Shown here: in pieces, positions 52,460 to 60,068 of the stretch
How the letters are laid out: every line of letters begins with the position of its first letter
Numbering within the stretch: position 1 is the first letter of the stretch
Assembly (NCBI RefSeq): GCF_000620845.1
Contig: NZ_KK211189.1
Span: 1,193,662-1,257,661, forward strand
Direction: 5' to 3'
Length of the DNA stretch: 64,000 nt
From: Exiguobacterium marinum DSM 16307
Lineage (GTDB): Bacteria > Bacillota > Bacilli > Exiguobacteriales > Exiguobacteriaceae
The notes under the pieces: generated by a model
Told to the model about the DNA's origin: nothing
The model's database searches: none
Seen by the model: the letters and a program-made list of their open reading frames with translations, nothing else
Program-made: the position numbers and the translations under genes

Positions 52460-53296
52460 ATGAGAAAATTAGTTTTACCCTCCCTTTCAAGTGATGATAT
52501 TTATACACAAGTTGTTAAGAATTGTAGGGACGCAATTAAGAAAGAAAAGTTGGAAGCAATTAAAAGTGTTGTATTCGAACGTTACAGCCACTATGAAGAT
52601 AATTCTCAAGAATTAAAACATATATCGCAAAGCCCTATTTCACAAGATGATGAAAAAGATTATTTAAAAAGCAATTATTCACGAAATAAAGACGGGTATC
52701 TGGAAGGAGAAGTAGTTTCTGCAATTTTAAAAGCACAGTCCCCGCAGTTAAGAAATACATGTCCTTATTGCGGAATAGATAAACCCAGAACTATAGATCA
52801 TTACCTACCTCAGTCGCTGTTTCCCGAGTATGCTATCTACCCATCAAACTTAATTCCGTGTTGTGGATATTGCAATTCTAAAAAAGGGAAAAGATGGATT
52901 GATGAGGGTAATAGAATGTTTATTAACTTTTATTTTGATGAGCTACCTTATGAAACAATTTTTTTGGAAGTTGAATTTAATTATTTATTGGATGATGAGG
53001 TTCCAAAGATATCGTTTAACCTGACTCAAGAGTCAATTGACAAAGATCAATTTAAACTAATTGAAAGTCATTATTCAAGGTTAGAACTCAAAAATGAGTA
53101 CGCAGCAGAATCGGATGAAGAAATTTCTAATATAAGACAATTAATCGTTGATAGCCCTCACACTTCATTACTTACTCATATCGCTAATTTAGAACGTAAT
53201 TTAAAGGTTTTTGAAAAAAAATACGGAGTTAATTATTGGAAATCAGCTTTGTATAGAGGCATAATAAATAGTGATTTTTTGAATAAAATCAAATAG
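52460..53296 (+). CDS. ptuB: Septu-like HNH endonuclease (PtuB-type)
   Basis: The 278-residue protein has a zinc-stabilised HNH site: CPYC (101-104), IDHYLPQS with H114, PSNLIPCC with N130, and GYCNSKKG (C138, N139). The order of CxxC, His, Asn and CxxCN matches PtuB/TIGR02646-type nucleases. In known systems it is held by PtuA and cuts DNA when the ATPase is triggered by phage infection. The ribosome site AAGGGGTG overlaps the ptuA stop, so the two are coupled. Confidence 0.82.
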   Translation: MRKLVLPSLSSDDIYTQVVKNCRDAIKKEKLEAIKSVVFERYSHYEDNSQELKHISQSPISQDDEKDYLKSNYSRNKDGYLEGEVVSAILKAQSPQLRNTCPYCGIDKPRTIDHYLPQSLFPEYAIYPSNLIPCCGYCNSKKGKRWIDEGNRMFINFYFDELPYETIFLEVEFNYLLDDEVPKISFNLTQESIDKDQFKLIESHYSRLELKNEYAAESDEEISNIRQLIVDSPHTSLLTHIANLERNLKVFEKKYGVNYWKSALYRGIINSDFLNKIK

Positions 53297-53343
53297 TAAT
53301 CAGTTTGAGTGAAATATATTATTTGGAGAGGGAGAATTATCCA

Positions 53344-53742
53344 ATGAATTTTTCACCGTGTACGTTAGAAGAGCTTGAAACTTATGAACCTTTTTTGACG
53401 CTATCTACATGGTCTATGTCTAAGTCATTTTTATATTTTAGACAAGAAGATCAGGAAATGATAAGGCTCGACAAGATAAAGGTTGAAAATGAAGTTGTGG
53501 CTCTTATTGAGTATTCTTTAGGTATGGCTAGTAAAAAGAGTATTTCAATAGATAATTTTGAAGTGTTTCACAAACGAAATGGTATTGGTAGCAAAATAGT
53601 GACTTTTTTGAAAAATACAAATTCAAATTGTATATTTGAGCTATACCCTACAACAGAAATAGCACGTTCTTTTTGGGAAAAGCAGGGATTCAAAGAAGAA
53701 GATGATGGTACTGGAACTGCTATTTTGCGACTTTATAATTAA
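53344..53742 (+). CDS. GNAT-family acetyltransferase, third gene of the Septu-like operon
   Basis: The 132-residue protein has the acetyl-CoA-binding motif KRNGIGSKIVTFLK and the C-terminal FWEKQGFKEEDDGTG typical of GNAT enzymes. ATG 53344 sits about 10 nt after GGAGAGGGAG; a TTG at 53305 would include that site. It lies 47 nt after ptuB and shares its A/T-rich composition, so it probably belongs to the same unit. GNAT is not a standard Septu part, and its substrate is unknown. Confidence 0.75.
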   Translation: MNFSPCTLEELETYEPFLTLSTWSMSKSFLYFRQEDQEMIRLDKIKVENEVVALIEYSLGMASKKSISIDNFEVFHKRNGIGSKIVTFLKNTNSNCIFELYPTTEIARSFWEKQGFKEEDDGTGTAILRLYN

Positions 53743-54008
53743 ACTCTACTATTATTCACGTGATTCACTTTATCCCGGGGGTCTTATATGCAGAATAAAA
53801 TTTTGTGAAATTTTGTCCTCGCTTGTCCGATTTATAATACTAGCAAGAACAACCGGGTGTCGACGTTGATTATCTTTACACGCTCGTAGAACGAAAATCC
53901 GAGCTGCGAATATTCAAGTAAATGACCACATAAATAGGGATACAATTGATTTATCCTTAATACTATGAGATGCAATATGGGTTATTGCAGATTGGTTACC
54001 TAAGACAT
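53743..54008. other. Non-coding stretch with decayed sequence
   Basis: No reading frame of useful length. It contains a short direct repeat (AAAATTTTGTGAAATTTTGT near 53795) and a moderately GC-rich block at 53850-53910, which looks like worn coding DNA but was not recognised. Confidence 0.4.
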
Positions 54009-54048
54009 AAAACGAGTCGAACCTTCCTAATTTAGGTTCGACTCGTTT
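54009..54048. terminator. Bidirectional hairpin, left copy
   Basis: AAAACGAGTCGAACCT pairs with AGGTTCGACTCGTTT. A near-identical hairpin stands at 56225-56264. From 53998 to 54048 the two loci are similar throughout, so this is part of a longer repeat. Confidence 0.8.
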
Positions 54049-54053
54049 ACATT

Positions 54054-54099
54054 GATCTATTCTCACCCCAAGTAAAATAAATCCGCCCACCAACCACAA
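54054..54099 (-). pseudogene. 3' fragment of the small membrane-protein gene
   Basis: The plus strand CTCACCCCAAGTAAAATAA then ATCCGCCCACCA matches CTCACCACAAGTTAAACAA then ATCCGCCACAAT at the 3' end of the gene at 56311-56502. Only the last ~12 codons remain. It lies against the same hairpin as the intact gene, and directly abuts the ssrA-like fragment. Confidence 0.65.
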
Positions 54100-54106
54100 A
54101 TGGGCC

Positions 54107-54214
54107 GGCGCCTAGTTATCGACAGTGGCACATTGAGACTTGATTGATAAACTATACAAGTAGAAGCATGCGTTACGATGACTTCGGAAGCGGTTCTGAC
54201 TCGCTGTTTCTACT
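54107..54214 (+). repeat. Degenerate copy of the ssrA 3' end (att-like remnant)
   Basis: An ungapped alignment of 54107-54214 with 46643-46750 (offset 7464) gives about 83 of 108 identical bases by hand count. Long identical runs include GTAGAAGCAT and CGTTACGATG. It covers the last arm of tmRNA, the T-arm and the acceptor end, which no longer pair. Such copies of tRNA or tmRNA 3' ends mark integration borders of genomic islands. Confidence 0.85.
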
Positions 54215-54291
54215 CTTGTTTTGAATCTTTTAAGTTTACAATAATAGTGATAAATATGATTGAATTTTGGAAAAAAATCTCTGTTATTTTA

Positions 54292-54320
54292 TTGATTTAT
54301 TTCACGATTTGAATTAAAAT
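54292..54320 (+). promoter_or_regulatory. Promoter of the ncRNA upstream of the reverse transcriptase
   Basis: TTGATT (54292-54297), exactly 17 bp, TAAAAT (54315-54320). The start would be near 54327, about 300 nt before the RT gene. Confidence 0.7.
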
Positions 54321-54326
54321 AAACAC

Positions 54327-54602
54327 GTTGTATTCATTTGGGAATGCATAAGGGAAGTTTGACCTTGTCAAGCAAATAATCACTGAGATGGTTCAACGCT
54401 ATATTGCATAGCACCACCACTATCCATGCTGATAACTCGCTGAGCACGGTAAATTCACCCCCTATATCAGTCGATATAATTCGATTATATACTAAATGTT
54501 TCAATAGGGTCCGTAGTGCATTATAGATGTATTATGGTGCATTGCTATTCTTCATGTATGCTTGGGGAGCAAGAACTTGTAATAGGCCCAATTACTGCTC
54601 CC
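54327..54602 (+). ncRNA. Structured ncRNA associated with the reverse transcriptase (DRT2-like)
   Basis: The segment between the promoter and the RT ribosome site carries no plausible gene but a dense series of hairpins. They are 54330-54347 (GTATTC/GAATGC), 54357-54373 (GTTTGAC/GTCAAGC, loop CTT), 54398-54412 (GCTAT/ATAGC), 54460-54509 (CCCTAT/ATAGGG enclosing two alternative stems), 54517-54541 (10 bp, loop ATGTA) and 54565-54602 (GGGAGCA/TGCTCCC stacked on GTAAT/ATTAC). Length about 276 nt matches the ~280-nt ncRNA of the Klebsiella DRT2 system, which serves as template for rolling-circle cDNA synthesis. Ends are estimates. Confidence 0.65.
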
Positions 54603-54629
54603 TCAGCTCTGCAAAAGGAGACTTATTGA

Positions 54630-56024
54630 ATGAAACCACTATCTTATTTTTCACACTATAAATCAAAAAATTACCTCCATTTAGATAAAAAAGTATCTAT
54701 AAGGCATGTTTATGAACAAATTCAGAATCCTGAACTTGTTGGTAAACATGCTTTTTTACCATTTATTCATTATTCATTGAACTTAGAAAAATATACTTTT
54801 AAAGAAGGGATAGATAGAGACAGATTAAAAGAATTTAAAGAGCTTCCCAATTATAATCAAAATGATCATAAGTGCAAAAAACCGAAAAAGAGAGAGATTA
54901 ATTATGCTTCACATTATGATAGCTATATATACAAATACTACGGCGAATTACTAAATGAAAAATACAATGAGTTTATGATTTCTCAAGGAATTGATGAATG
55001 TGCTATAGCATATAGAAATAATAAAAAAGGTAAAAATAATATACACTTTGCTAAAGAGGTTTTTAAGTTCATTTTAGAGCGAGATGAAGCTATTGTTATT
55101 GCTTTAGATTTTTCATCATTTTTCGATAACATTTCACATAAATCATTAAAAGATACTATGAAGCAACTTTTAGAAGTTGAGGAGCTTCCTAGGGATATCT
55201 ATAATGTTTTTAAATCTATAACAAAATATAGAAGTATCGAGAAAGAAGATTTAGATAAGTATTTAGTTGAAAAATATGGCAAAAAGGAACTAGGAAAACT
55301 AATAGATGAAAAGAAAATTCATAGCTATATGGATATTAAAGAGTTTAGACATTTACTAAAAACAAAGCGTTTAAAAGTCAATCCATTGAACTCAAGTAAA
55401 GTTGGAATTCCACAAGGCTCTGGAATAAGTGCTGTCTGTTCAAACATCAGACTAATCAATTTTGATAAAGAAATGTATACCTGGACAGAATCTTTAAATG
55501 GAATTTATCGTCGTTATTGTGATGATTTGATTTGGGTTATACCAAAAACTGAAGACCTATCGATAGAAAAAATTGAAAGCGAAATTTATAAGAAAATAGA
55601 TAGTTATGGAGATTTAATATTACAAAAAGAAAAAACTATCATATTAAGCTATGAAAATAATATTATGTTAAATCGTAATTATCGAAAATCACATTTGGAT
55701 TATCTAGGTTTCTTATTTGATGGGTCTACAATTAAAATAAGAGAAAAAAGTTTGTTTAAGTATTTTAGTCGAGCCTACAAAAAAGTTAGAGTAGTAGCTA
55801 GAGAGCAAATAAAACATAATCGAAATGCCTATATGAAGGATGTATACAGTCTTTATACGCATCTTGGATTTAATTATAAGGGAAGAGGCAACTTTATTAC
55901 TTACGCTCTAAAAGCTCAAAAGTTGATGGAAGATTTACCTGTGAATGTACAGATTAAAAATCAAGTAAAACGTCATTGGAAAAAAATTCACAAAAAGTTA
56001 GATTATTATAAGTCTAATTTTTGA
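54630..56024 (+). CDS. Defence-associated reverse transcriptase, probably DRT2 (UG2) type
   Basis: The 464-residue protein has the RT palm motifs: motif A VIALDFSSFFDNI (D160), motif B GIPQGSGISAVCSN (PQG 261-263) and motif C YRRYCDDLIWV (YCDD 296-299). It has no intron-maturase, HNH or fused nuclease domain, and lacks the extended retron motifs, so it is a stand-alone RT of the unknown-group/Abi clade. YCDD, the size, and a ~280-nt structured upstream ncRNA together point to DRT2, whose RT makes concatenated cDNA that is transcribed into a toxic never-ending ORF after infection. DRT9 or an Abi-type RT are the alternatives. Very A/T-rich, clearly foreign. AAAAGGAG precedes the ATG. Confidence 0.85.
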   Translation: MKPLSYFSHYKSKNYLHLDKKVSIRHVYEQIQNPELVGKHAFLPFIHYSLNLEKYTFKEGIDRDRLKEFKELPNYNQNDHKCKKPKKREINYASHYDSYIYKYYGELLNEKYNEFMISQGIDECAIAYRNNKKGKNNIHFAKEVFKFILERDEAIVIALDFSSFFDNISHKSLKDTMKQLLEVEELPRDIYNVFKSITKYRSIEKEDLDKYLVEKYGKKELGKLIDEKKIHSYMDIKEFRHLLKTKRLKVNPLNSSKVGIPQGSGISAVCSNIRLINFDKEMYTWTESLNGIYRRYCDDLIWVIPKTEDLSIEKIESEIYKKIDSYGDLILQKEKTIILSYENNIMLNRNYRKSHLDYLGFLFDGSTIKIREKSLFKYFSRAYKKVRVVAREQIKHNRNAYMKDVYSLYTHLGFNYKGRGNFITYALKAQKLMEDLPVNVQIKNQVKRHWKKIHKKLDYYKSNF

Positions 56025-56212
56025 TTCATTTAATCATTTAAAAGTAAAAAACTGTGTGGTTTATCAACGGTTCAAATTTTTATTTGGTGCTCAAAATTCT
56101 AACAGTATATAGCGCATATGTGTAAATCAGGATAAGTGACTCGTATGTACAAATTAACCATTATAGTCTCATCTTGCTCGTCAAATACAACAAAATAAGT
56201 CATACAATCTGA
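56025..56212. other. A/T-rich spacer after the reverse transcriptase
   Basis: No gene, repeat or structure was seen before the repeated hairpin region that begins at about 56213. Confidence 0.5.
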
Positions 56213-56224
56213 TATCTAAGCCAA

Positions 56225-56264
56225 AAAACGAGTCGAACCTTAACAATCGGGTTTGACTCGTTTT
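56225..56264. terminator. Bidirectional hairpin, right copy
   Basis: AAAACGAGTCGAACC pairs with GGGTTTGACTCGTTTT. It can terminate both the RT gene (plus) and the small membrane gene (minus). It matches the hairpin at 54009-54048. Confidence 0.82.
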
Positions 56265-56310
56265 CATTTCAAGAGTAATCAGGCATGAAATGAATGCGGT
56301 GATGTAATCC

Positions 56311-56502
56311 TCACCACAAGTTAAACAAATCCGCCACAATCGCATCACTTCCGTCTTGAAACATGAACAAGCCGAGTGCGATTAACAAACCTCCGATGAT
56401 GAGTGTGCTGAACCGCGTCAGTCCGTTAGTGTTCTTTTTGAATAGGCCGCGAATTACGAGCGCTCCACCGATCAATAGCATCAAGAAATACCAAAACCCC
56501 AT
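56311..56502 (-). CDS. Small two-segment membrane protein, unknown
   Basis: The 63-residue protein starts MGFWYFLMLLIGGALVIRG and has a second hydrophobic stretch (STLIIGGLLIALGLFMF), with a short KKNTNG loop between. The ribosome site is GGAGGAGGAAGG. It is the intact member of three copies in this window, the others being a decayed copy at 47150-47310 and a 3' fragment at 54054-54099. It probably belongs to the core genome at the island's right edge. Function unknown. Confidence 0.7.
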   Translation of the reverse strand: MGFWYFLMLLIGGALVIRGLFKKNTNGLTRFSTLIIGGLLIALGLFMFQDGSDAIVADLFNLW

Positions 56503-56639
56503 AGCCCTTCCTCCTCCGCTTATAGTTGAGTTTAGTTTACAAATATTTCCGAGCGCATACTGTAGGGCGCAGGACTGATTTAATCTCAGCCCAAGAAGGG
56601 TACATTACCTCTATGTGAAAATGAAGGGGAGTGACCATT

Positions 56640-58052
56640 ATGCGGAAAACGATTGTCATTGCGGGGGCGAGCGGCTATATCGGCTCGAACGTGATGGAAC
56701 AGCTAAAAGAAGAATACGACATCATCGCGTTGTCGCGATCGACGAAGAATAAAGAAGATGAGGCCCATATCACGTGGCGTGCCTGTGATTTGTTTTCATA
56801 TGAGGCAACAAAAGAAGCATGTGAGGGCGCGGATTACGCGATGTTCCTCGTCCACTCGATGATTCCGGATGGCGGCTTGACGCAGGCGACGTTCGAGGAC
56901 ATGGACGCGCTCATTGCGGACAACTTCGCCCGGGCGACGAAGGCGAACGACATTGAGCAGATCGTCTATTTGAGTGGGATCATCCCGAAACAAGAGAAGA
57001 CGTTGTCGCGTCACTTGAAGAGTCGACTCGAAGTCGAGCGCATCCTCGGCGGTCAGGGCGTGCCGGTGACGACGATACGGGCTGGACTGATCATCGGTCC
57101 GGAAGGTTCGTCGTTCCCGATTTTAGCGAAGCTCGTCAAACGATTGCCGTCGATGATCTTGCCACGATGGACGAAGACGGAGACACATCCGATCGACATC
57201 CGTGAAGCCGTTCAGGCGCTCATCTCGGTCGTCGGTGCCGAGTCGCTTTATGACCGTCATATCGACATCGGGGGTCCCGAGGTGATGACGTATCGGAAGA
57301 TGATCGAACAGACAGCCGAAGTCATGGATAAGCGTCGCGTCTTGATCGACTTCCCGTTCCCGACAATCAAACTGTCGCGGCTGTGGGTCATGGCTGTCAC
57401 GGGTGAACCGAAGGCGACCGTCTATCCGCTCGTCGAGAGCATGGGGCACGCGATGGTCGCAGAAGACACGGTCGAAGGTATCGGCCAAGGTGAGATTCCA
57501 TTCAAACAGGCGGTCGAACATGCGCTTGAGGAAGAAGAGAAGCAGTCCTCGGGCGGCAAAAAGAAAAAGCAACCGAAATCGTATACGGTCCGTTCGATTC
57601 AGCGGTTCGGTCTGCCGGAAGAAAAGTCGGCGCTTTGGATGGCGGACACGTACTTCGAGTGGCTCGGTCGTTTTATGTACCCGCTCATCCAGACGACAAA
57701 AGAAGATGATGATTGGGAGATTGCACTGCTTGATCAATCGTTCGTCGCGCTTCATCTATCCCTGGAACGAGAAGCGACAGACGATATGGCGTCCTTTGCG
57801 ATTGACGGGGGCAAGTTCGTCAAATTGAGTGAAGAGGATAAGACGGGGCGTCTCGAATTCCGGCGATTACCGGAGTCGGATGAAGGACTCGTCGCCATCC
57901 ATGAGTTCGTACCGGCCCTCCCATGGTGGTTCTACACGAAGACTCAGGCGAAAGCCCATCTCGTCGTCATGTGGCTGTTCGGTCGTCATGTGAAGTTGCT
58001 GGGGAAAGACGCGGAAGATGGCGATCAAGTCGTAGAAGCTCCGACGAATTGA
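56640..58052 (+). CDS. NAD(P)-binding SDR-family protein with C-terminal extra domain
   Basis: The 470-residue protein begins with an atypical short-chain dehydrogenase Rossmann fold (VIAGASGYIGSNVMEQL) and contains VYLSGIIPK and TTIRAGLIIGPEGSSF, as in NAD(P)H-binding epimerase-like proteins. After about residue 300 there is a KKKKQPKS linker and a C-terminal domain resembling the DUF2867/SRPBCC part found behind such folds (EFVPALPWWFYTKTQAKAH). ATG 56640 is 8 nt after AAGGGGAG; a GTG at 56631 overlaps that site. Substrate unknown. Confidence 0.78.
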   Translation: MRKTIVIAGASGYIGSNVMEQLKEEYDIIALSRSTKNKEDEAHITWRACDLFSYEATKEACEGADYAMFLVHSMIPDGGLTQATFEDMDALIADNFARATKANDIEQIVYLSGIIPKQEKTLSRHLKSRLEVERILGGQGVPVTTIRAGLIIGPEGSSFPILAKLVKRLPSMILPRWTKTETHPIDIREAVQALISVVGAESLYDRHIDIGGPEVMTYRKMIEQTAEVMDKRRVLIDFPFPTIKLSRLWVMAVTGEPKATVYPLVESMGHAMVAEDTVEGIGQGEIPFKQAVEHALEEEEKQSSGGKKKKQPKSYTVRSIQRFGLPEEKSALWMADTYFEWLGRFMYPLIQTTKEDDDWEIALLDQSFVALHLSLEREATDDMASFAIDGGKFVKLSEEDKTGRLEFRRLPESDEGLVAIHEFVPALPWWFYTKTQAKAHLVVMWLFGRHVKLLGKDAEDGDQVVEAPTN

Positions 58053-58055
58053 AGG

Positions 58056-58088
58056 GAGGCGCATCGAAAGGTGCGTCTTTTTCTTTTG
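58056..58088 (+). terminator. Terminator after the SDR gene
   Basis: GGCGCATC GAAA GGTGCGTC followed by TTTTTC. Confidence 0.75.
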
Positions 58089-58117
58089 TACATTCTGTTA
58101 ACGTTTTTCTCAAACCG

Positions 58118-58146
58118 TTTACAAGCCCTCTTTCCAGGCGTACACT
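58118..58146 (+). promoter_or_regulatory. Promoter of the SulP gene
   Basis: TTTACA (58118-58123), 17 bp, TACACT (58141-58146). Confidence 0.6.
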
Positions 58147-58182
58147 AAACTCGTTTTTGAACTGATTGGAAAGAAGGAATGT

Positions 58183-59742
58183 ATGATGCAAGACTCACTC
58201 TCCACACGTGAGATGTGGCAAAAGGATATCTCAGCCGGGATCACGGTCGGTGTCGTCGCCATCCCGCTCGCCATGGCATTCGCCATCGCCTCAGGGGTCC
58301 CACCGGTGTACGGTCTTTACACGTCCATCTTCGCGGGGATCCTCGTCAGCCTGTTCGGGGGTTCGACGTTCCAGATCGCCGGGCCAACGGGAGCGTTCAT
58401 CCCAATCGTCTCGGGTGTCGTCCTCGCTTACGGATATGAGGGGTTACTCGTCACGACCGTCCTCGCCGGAATTTTGCTGCTCCTCATGAGCGTGCTTCGG
58501 GTCGGACGGCTCATCCGCTTCATGCCTCGTGCTGTCACGATTGGCTTCACGGCCGGAATTGCCGTCGTTATCTTCGTCGACCAGCTCGATGAGTTGTTTG
58601 GAGTCACCTTTGAGAAGGCGCCACATTTTCACGAGAACTTGCTTCGCCTCGGTCAAGCGTTGCCCGAAGCGAGCCCTTGGCCGATCGTCATTGCCGGAAT
58701 CGGCTTTTTGACGCTTTGGCTCGTCCCGAAGCTGCCGTTCCGTTTACCGCTCTTACTCATGGCGATGCTCGTCCCGACGTTTGTCAGTCTCCTCATCCCG
58801 GGTGAGGTCGCGACGATCGGAAGTGCATACGGCGGTATCCCGAGTGGACTGCCAACATTCAACTGGCTAGCAATCGACCTAGACCTGATCACAACGCTCC
58901 TCCCGTCCGCATTCGCGATTGCCTTCCTCGGTGCACTCGAGTCACTTCTTTCGGGAACGGTCGCCGACGGGATGGCAGGGACGAAGATGAAGCCGGACAA
59001 GGAACTGTTCGGGCAAGGGCTTGCGAACGTGATCACGCCGTTCTTCGGTGGGATTCCGTCGACAGGTGCCATCGCTCGGACGGCGACGAACATTCAGGCC
59101 GGAGCGGTCAGTCGACGTGCCGGGGTCATCCATGGGATCACGGTGCTCGTGGCGGTACTCGTCCTCGCCCCGTTTGCGAGTTACGTGCCACTCGCTGCAC
59201 TGGCTCCGATCTTGATGCGGGTCGCCTGGAACATGTCCGAGCGCCATCACGTGATGGCGATGTTGCGTCATCGTTCATCCGAGTCGCTCGTCCTTCTCGT
59301 CACGCTACTGTTGACGGTATTCGTCGACTTGGTCGTCGCCGTCGAGGTCGGGGTCATCTGTGCGCTCGCGCTCTTTGCGAAACGAATGGCCGATACGATT
59401 GACGTGCGTGAACGGACAGAACGGTACGTCACACGGGACGGCCAAATCGTCTTCAGTGTCGAAGGTCCCCTCTTCTTCGGTGCGGTCGAGTTGTTCGAGC
59501 ACGTCCTCCATCACATTCATCGGGAACCGAACGTGTTCATCTTCAACTTCCACCGCTGTCCGGTCATCGACGTGACCGCGGTCGAGGAGTTGCGTCGTGT
59601 CGTCACCGAACTGAAAGCGGCCGAACGTCACGTCATCTTCGCGCACCTGTCTCCCTCGGTCCGCGCGACGCTTGCTCACTATGGTCTGCTCGACGGAATC
59701 GAGACGTTCGAGACGACCCAGGAAGCGATCGAGGCGTCTTAA
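58183..59742 (+). CDS. SulP/SLC26-family anion transporter with STAS domain
   Basis: The 519-residue protein has 10-12 membrane segments with the SulP signature near the N-terminus ([20 protein letters not shown]) and [15 protein letters not shown] in the second repeat. A cytoplasmic STAS domain covers about 420-510 ([21 protein letters not shown]). Family members carry sulfate, bicarbonate or dicarboxylates; the substrate is not evident. It converges with the yolD-like gene and the two stop codons overlap. Confidence 0.9.
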   Translation: MMQDSLSTREMWQKDISAGITVGVVAIPLAMAFAIASGVPPVYGLYTSIFAGILVSLFGGSTFQIAGPTGAFIPIVSGVVLAYGYEGLLVTTVLAGILLLLMSVLRVGRLIRFMPRAVTIGFTAGIAVVIFVDQLDELFGVTFEKAPHFHENLLRLGQALPEASPWPIVIAGIGFLTLWLVPKLPFRLPLLLMAMLVPTFVSLLIPGEVATIGSAYGGIPSGLPTFNWLAIDLDLITTLLPSAFAIAFLGALESLLSGTVADGMAGTKMKPDKELFGQGLANVITPFFGGIPSTGAIARTATNIQAGAVSRRAGVIHGITVLVAVLVLAPFASYVPLAALAPILMRVAWNMSERHHVMAMLRHRSSESLVLLVTLLLTVFVDLVVAVEVGVICALALFAKRMADTIDVRERTERYVTRDGQIVFSVEGPLFFGAVELFEHVLHHIHREPNVFIFNFHRCPVIDVTAVEELRRVVTELKAAERHVIFAHLSPSVRATLAHYGLLDGIETFETTQEAIEAS

Positions 59743-60068
59743 CGAACGGACAAGATATCGGTGAACGGGACGCGGCGCACCTCGCCGTCGAACAGTTCGA
59801 CCTCGCGCTCGGCGTAATAGATGGCATGGACATAGCCGCGCATGCTTGTCGTCAAGCCGTCCACGAACAAGGTCACTTCGACCTGGTCGCCTTCACGGAT
59901 GGCCCGTTCGAGCTCGGTCTGCCAGAGATAGAGGAGCTGTTCATCCAAATCGGGCAGTTCGATTTTTTGGATTTGTGCATAATAACGTTTCAGTAGGGCG
60001 ACGTGCTCGGGCATGAGAAATGGGATCCATTTCAACTCACCCCGGTCACGATAGCGGGTCTTGCTCAT
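59739..60068 (-). CDS. YolD-like protein, partner of the Y-family polymerase
   Basis: The 109-residue protein begins [26 protein letters not shown], the typical YolD-like start (R-x-K-W-x-P/A-x-x-x-P-E). YolD proteins are coupled to UvrX-type polymerases in Bacillus phages and plasmids and are thought to act as UmuD-like accessories. Its ATG overlaps the polymerase stop by 4 nt (ATGA), so it is the second gene of a minus-strand SOS operon. Confidence 0.85.
   Translation of the reverse strand: MSKTRYRDRGELKWIPFLMPEHVALLKRYYAQIQKIELPDLDEQLLYLWQTELERAIREGDQVEVTLFVDGLTTSMRGYVHAIYYAEREVELFDGEVRRVPFTDILSVR

Noticed and set aside
53344-53742. GNAT gene as the toxin of a toxin-antitoxin pair
   Set aside because: No small RHH or other antitoxin gene lies next to it; it follows ptuB in the same direction.
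54630-56024. The RT as a retron or group II intron RT
   Set aside because: No maturase or HNH domain, no intron structure, and no msr-msd inverted repeats or retron-type extended motifs; the ncRNA lies under its own promoter and its layout fits DRT2 better.
46398-56502. A prophage in the island
   Set aside because: No capsid, tail, lysis, replication or integrase genes; only IS elements, defence genes and repeats.
57123-57755. 210-codon minus-strand frame inside the SDR gene
   Set aside because: Antisense shadow produced by biased codon use of the real gene.
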